Assembly (NCBI GenBank): GCA_016867095.1 | Contig: VGKK01000042.1 | Span: 1-8,524 of the forward strand | Direction of reading: 5' to 3' | Length of the DNA stretch: 8,524 nucleotides | Source: Candidatus Omnitrophota bacterium | Lineage (GTDB): Bacteria; Omnitrophota; Gorgyraeia; Gygaellales; Profunditerraquicolaceae | In this document: piece by piece, positions 6,611 through 8,524 of the stretch | Numbering within the stretch: the stretch's first letter is position 1 | Layout of the letters: every line of letters starts with the position of its first letter | Made by a program: the position numbers and the translations under genes | The notes under the pieces: generated by a model | Databases searched by the model: none | Told to the model about the DNA's origin: nothing | What the model saw: only the letters and a program-made list of their open reading frames with translations

Positions 6611-6616
6611 CCAGAG

Positions 6617-6889
6617 ATGACGAAAAAAGATATAATCCTCAAGGTATCTGACGAGACTAACCTGAAACAGATAGATGTAAAAAAGGTTGTGCAGAAGACC
6701 TTTGATTGCATTGTGGAGGCTTTAGTCCGCGGCGAGAAAATAGAATTGCGTAATTTCGGCGTCTTTAAGATTAAGCAAAGAAAGAGCCGCACCGGCAGGA
6801 ATCCCCGTACCGGTCAAATAGTCCCTGTCCCGCCCAGAAAAGTAGTCATCTTTAAGTCAGGCTTAGAGATGAAGAAAAAAGTAACGTAA
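6617..6889 (+). CDS. HU/IHF-family DNA-binding protein
   Basis: A 90-residue, full-length member of the bacterial histone-like HU/IHF family, which acts as a dimer that bends and compacts DNA in the nucleoid. The N-terminal helical dimerisation part begins MTKKDIILKVSDETN; the conserved ELRNFGVFKIKQR strand (43-55) leads into the beta-arm with GRNPRTGQ (60-67), where Pro63 corresponds to the DNA-intercalating proline of the family; VPPRKVVIFKSG (71-82) closes the arm. Sequence alone does not separate HU from an IHF subunit, so no symbol is given. The start is set by AGGAG six bases upstream. It has its own promoter and a long structured leader, and is followed after 35 bases by hisS, probably cotranscribed. 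Autoregulation through the leader is possible but only an inference. Confidence 0.96.
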   Translation: MTKKDIILKVSDETNLKQIDVKKVVQKTFDCIVEALVRGEKIELRNFGVFKIKQRKSRTGRNPRTGQIVPVPPRKVVIFKSGLEMKKKVT

Positions 6890-6924
6890 TAAACCAGGCC
6901 TAAAATAACCTTAAAAAAATTATT

Positions 6925-8166
6925 ATGTTTAAAAGAATTACTGGCACCAGGGATATCCTGCCGCAAGAGGCAGGGCGCTGGCAGGAAATAGAGGCAATTG
7001 CGCGCCGCGTTTTCTCTCTTTACCGCTATCAGGAAATACGCCCGCCCCTCATTGAAGAAGCGCTTTTATTCAACCGTTCCTTAGGCCAATCCTCGGAGAT
7101 AGTCCAGAAGCAGATGTTTTTGATTAAAAGAGAAAAAGAGGTTTACGCTCTGCGTCCTGAGGCTACGGCATCGGTGGTGCGCGCCTATATTGAAAACAAC
7201 CTGGATAAAACTTCCGCCTTCCAAAAATTTTACTATATCGGGCCGATGTTCCGGGCAGAACGGCCGCAAAAGGGGCGTTTAAGGCAATTTCACCATATCG
7301 GCTGCGAAGCCATCGGCTCATTCGCGGCGGATTTAGACGCGGAGATAATTTGTCTCGCCGATAATTTATTGCGGGCATTTGGCATAAGCGGTTATAAAAT
7401 TAAAATTAATAATCTCGGCTGCCCGAAGGATAAAACAGCCCTGGTGCAGGCTTTGCGCAGCCAGCTCAAAGGTAAACTTAAAGGGCTTTGCGCTGAATGC
7501 CATACGCGTTTTAAAAATAATCCCCTAAGGATTTTGGACTGCAAGAACCAGCGCTGCCAGGAGGTGGTCGCCAAACTGGATATCCATAACGCCTATCTTT
7601 GCCCGGAATGCGTAGAGCATTTTGACCAGGTAAAAGAAGGCCTGGATGCGTTAAAAGTTGATTATGAGATTAGCCCAAACCTCGTGCGCGGGCTGGATTA
7701 TTATACCCGCACGGTCTTTGAGATTACGCATCCGGAATTAGGCGGCCAGGACGCTATCGGCGCTGGCGGCAGGTATGATAATCTGGTCGCTGAATTAGGC
7801 GGTTCCCAGGCAGGAGCTGTGGGGTTTGCCTTTGGAGTGGAGAGGTTGCTATTAGTCACAAGCTGTAAGTCGCAAGCTGTAAGTCGCAATCTGATTTATA
7901 TAATATCACTGGGCGAAGAGGCAAAACAGCAGAGCTTAAAATTATTGGATAACCTCAGGAAGAACGGGATTGCCGCGGATACGGATTATGAAAATAAATC
8001 CTTGAAAGGCGCGTTACGTAAGGCCGATGATTTAGGCTCCAGGTTTGTTGTCATTATCGGCGAGGATGAATTAAGGAAGAACACGGTTACCTTGAAAGAT
8101 ATGGTTTCCGGAGAACAGAGAGAAACAATGATAGAAAACCTGATTAATGAGCTAACGACAAAATAA
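6925..8166 (+). CDS. hisS: Histidyl-tRNA synthetase
   Basis: A class II aminoacyl-tRNA synthetase, 413 residues, that attaches histidine to tRNA-His in the cytoplasm. The N-terminus FKRITGTRDILP is typical. Motif 1 lies near 39-50, the LRPEATAS loop at 76-83 (Ala80 where many HisRS have Gly in RPEGT), motif 2 FYYIGPMFRAERPQKGRLRQ at 102-121, the HisRS-specific LVRGLDYYTRTVFE at 253-266, and motif 3 GFAFGVERLLL at 300-310. Cysteines 189, 192, 206, 211, 226 and 229 in the insertion domain (LCAEC, LDCKNQRC, LCPEC) may bind zinc, as in some bacterial HisRS. The C-terminal anticodon-binding domain starts near 324. The linker between motif 3 and that domain (312-322) is encoded by a 14-base tandem repeat, described separately. 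No Shine-Dalgarno site is visible before the ATG; the upstream stretch is A-rich. It follows the HU gene by 35 bases. Confidence 0.98.
   Translation: MFKRITGTRDILPQEAGRWQEIEAIARRVFSLYRYQEIRPPLIEEALLFNRSLGQSSEIVQKQMFLIKREKEVYALRPEATASVVRAYIENNLDKTSAFQKFYYIGPMFRAERPQKGRLRQFHHIGCEAIGSFAADLDAEIICLADNLLRAFGISGYKIKINNLGCPKDKTALVQALRSQLKGKLKGLCAECHTRFKNNPLRILDCKNQRCQEVVAKLDIHNAYLCPECVEHFDQVKEGLDALKVDYEISPNLVRGLDYYTRTVFEITHPELGGQDAIGAGGRYDNLVAELGGSQAGAVGFAFGVERLLLVTSCKSQAVSRNLIYIISLGEEAKQQSLKLLDNLRKNGIAADTDYENKSLKGALRKADDLGSRFVVIIGEDELRKNTVTLKDMVSGEQRETMIENLINELTTK
7861..7888. repeat. 14-base tandem duplication (7-base period) inside hisS
   Basis: AGCTGTAAGTCGCA occurs twice, perfectly, at 7861-7874 and 7875-7888. 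With its flanks (CACA before, ATCTG after) it reads as five 7-base units: ACAAGCT, GTAAGTC, GCAAGCT, GTAAGTC, GCAATCT. As 14 is not a multiple of three, the copies are read in different frames, as SCKSQ and then AVSRN. It lies in the variable linker between the catalytic core and the anticodon-binding domain, where a foreign peptide should be tolerated. Confidence 0.85.
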
Positions 8167-8171
8167 TGGAA

Positions 8172-8306
8172 AAATTACAAATCACAAATTACAAATCACA
8201 AACAAATCCCAAATCCCAATTACCAAATGACCCAAACGGCTTTGGTCATTGTAATTTTGGTAATTGTATATTGTTTGTAATTTGGTGCTTGGAATTTGGA
8301 ATTTTC
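8172..8306. repeat. AT-rich 7-base-period inverted repeat array
   Basis: It fills the 150-base hisS-aspS spacer. On the left, AAATTACAAATCAC is perfectly duplicated (8172-8185, 8186-8199), followed by more 7-base units of the type ACAAATC, AATCCCA, AATGACC. The right half (8241-8306) has the complementary character (TTTGGTCATT, GTAATTTTGG, TTTGTAATTTGG, GGAATTTGGAATTTT). The arms meet at the 4-base loop CGGC (8237-8240): AATGA-C-CCAAA (8226-8236) pairs with TTTGGTCATT (8241-8250) leaving one C unpaired, and CAATTACC (8218-8224 region) can pair with GGTAATTG further out. The array ends about 10 bases before the aspS start. Confidence 0.85.
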
Positions 8307-8316
8307 CGTATTTAAT

Positions 8317-8524
8317 ATGCTGTATACTCATACCTGCGGTCAGCTAAACGTTAATGATGTCGGCAAAGAGGTTATTCTTTGCGGCTGGGTAGCCTCGCGG
8401 CGCGACCACGGAAAACTTATTTTTATTGATATCCGCGACCGCTACGGCATTACCCAGGTTGTTTTTATCCCCCAGGATTCAGGCCAGGCCTATAAAAAGG
8501 CGCAGGACTTAAGAAGCGAGTTTG
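8317..8524 (+). CDS. aspS: Aspartyl-tRNA synthetase (3' partial)
   Basis: The frame is open from the ATG at 8317 to the window edge: 69 codons plus one base, so most of the roughly 590-residue protein lies outside. The visible part is the N-terminal OB-fold anticodon-binding domain of a bacterial-type AspRS: MLYTHTCGQL at the start, VILCGWVASRRDHG (19-32) and LIFIDIRDRYGITQVVF (34-50). AspRS is a class II synthetase that charges tRNA-Asp. His31 in RRDHG, where E. coli has Leu in RRRDLG, matches the residue associated with non-discriminating AspRS. No good Shine-Dalgarno sequence precedes the start; the repeat array reaches almost to it. hisS followed by aspS is a frequent bacterial gene order. 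Confidence 0.95.
   Translation, partial: MLYTHTCGQLNVNDVGKEVILCGWVASRRDHGKLIFIDIRDRYGITQVVFIPQDSGQAYKKAQDLRSEF

Larger units (their letters stand above)
6377..6616 (+). promoter_or_regulatory. Structured 5' leader of the HU gene
   Basis: This stretch lies between the predicted transcript start and the HU ATG. It is almost entirely built of hairpins: a bulged hairpin repeated three times (6388-6414, 6431-6543 with an insert, 6562-6590), plus short stems at 6461-6489, 6489-6504, 6516-6530, 6544-6558 and 6590-6606. Three-copy repetition with paired changes in the stems argues that base pairing is maintained. It could be a cis-regulatory RNA, a cruciform-forming DNA site bound by HU itself, or a cluster of small palindromic repeats that happened to collect here. 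I recognise no known riboswitch or ribosomal-protein leader in it. Confidence 0.6.

Noticed and set aside
6412..6651. A 79-codon open frame over the HU leader
   Set aside because: It is made of the hairpin repeats, overlaps the HU start out of frame, has no ribosome binding site and resembles no protein family.
8289..8318. A promoter for aspS (TTGGAA, 18 bases, TAATAT)
   Set aside because: The -10 would overlap the aspS start codon, so transcription would begin inside the gene; the match is likely due to AT-rich repeat sequence.

Overview
The window (8,524 bp) is a compact bacterial housekeeping segment with every gene on the + strand: a 5'-truncated guaB3 (IMP dehydrogenase-related), guaA (GMP synthetase), dnaE (replicative DNA polymerase alpha subunit), an HU/IHF-family DNA-binding protein gene, hisS (histidyl-tRNA synthetase) and the 5' end of aspS (aspartyl-tRNA synthetase). 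No transposase, integrase, phage gene, CRISPR array, rRNA or tRNA is visible. The protein content, the mixed GC/AT codon use, and the abundant short-period palindromic repeats between genes suggest a genome fragment from an uncultured bacterial lineage. My best guess is Omnitrophota or a related candidate phylum, but this is an impression from gene styles and repeats, not a demonstrated placement.

Layout: 2-1060 guaB3; 1061-1189 a spacer filled by inward-facing ACACGGAT/ATCCGTGT repeats; 1190-2731 guaA; 2732-2811 a spacer filled by an AACGGGCT tandem repeat with an inverted partner; 2812-6252 dnaE; 6253-6616 a 364-base gene-free region; 6617-6889 HU; 6925-8166 hisS; 8167-8316 a spacer filled by AT-rich 7-base-period repeats; 8317 to the end, aspS. 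The gene-free region holds a weak hairpin behind dnaE, a near-consensus extended -10 promoter (6342-6370), and a leader of about 240 bases built of repeated, covarying hairpins that ends at a strong Shine-Dalgarno site for HU.

Functionally, guaB3-guaA is a guanine-nucleotide pair (IMP to XMP to GMP), dnaE consumes dNTPs in replication, HU packages DNA, and hisS-aspS charge tRNAs. guaB3-guaA-dnaE could be one transcript, and HU-hisS-aspS a second one starting at the promoter at 6342-6370.

The most unusual content is not in the genes. Three of the five gene junctions, plus the linker region of hisS itself, carry short-period repeats, each intergenic one arranged as a head-to-head palindrome. 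The HU leader contains three copies of one bulged hairpin, the middle copy split by an 84-base insertion that itself folds into nested hairpins. A segment of the last hairpin can alternatively pair with the HU ribosome binding site, suggesting a possible translational switch.
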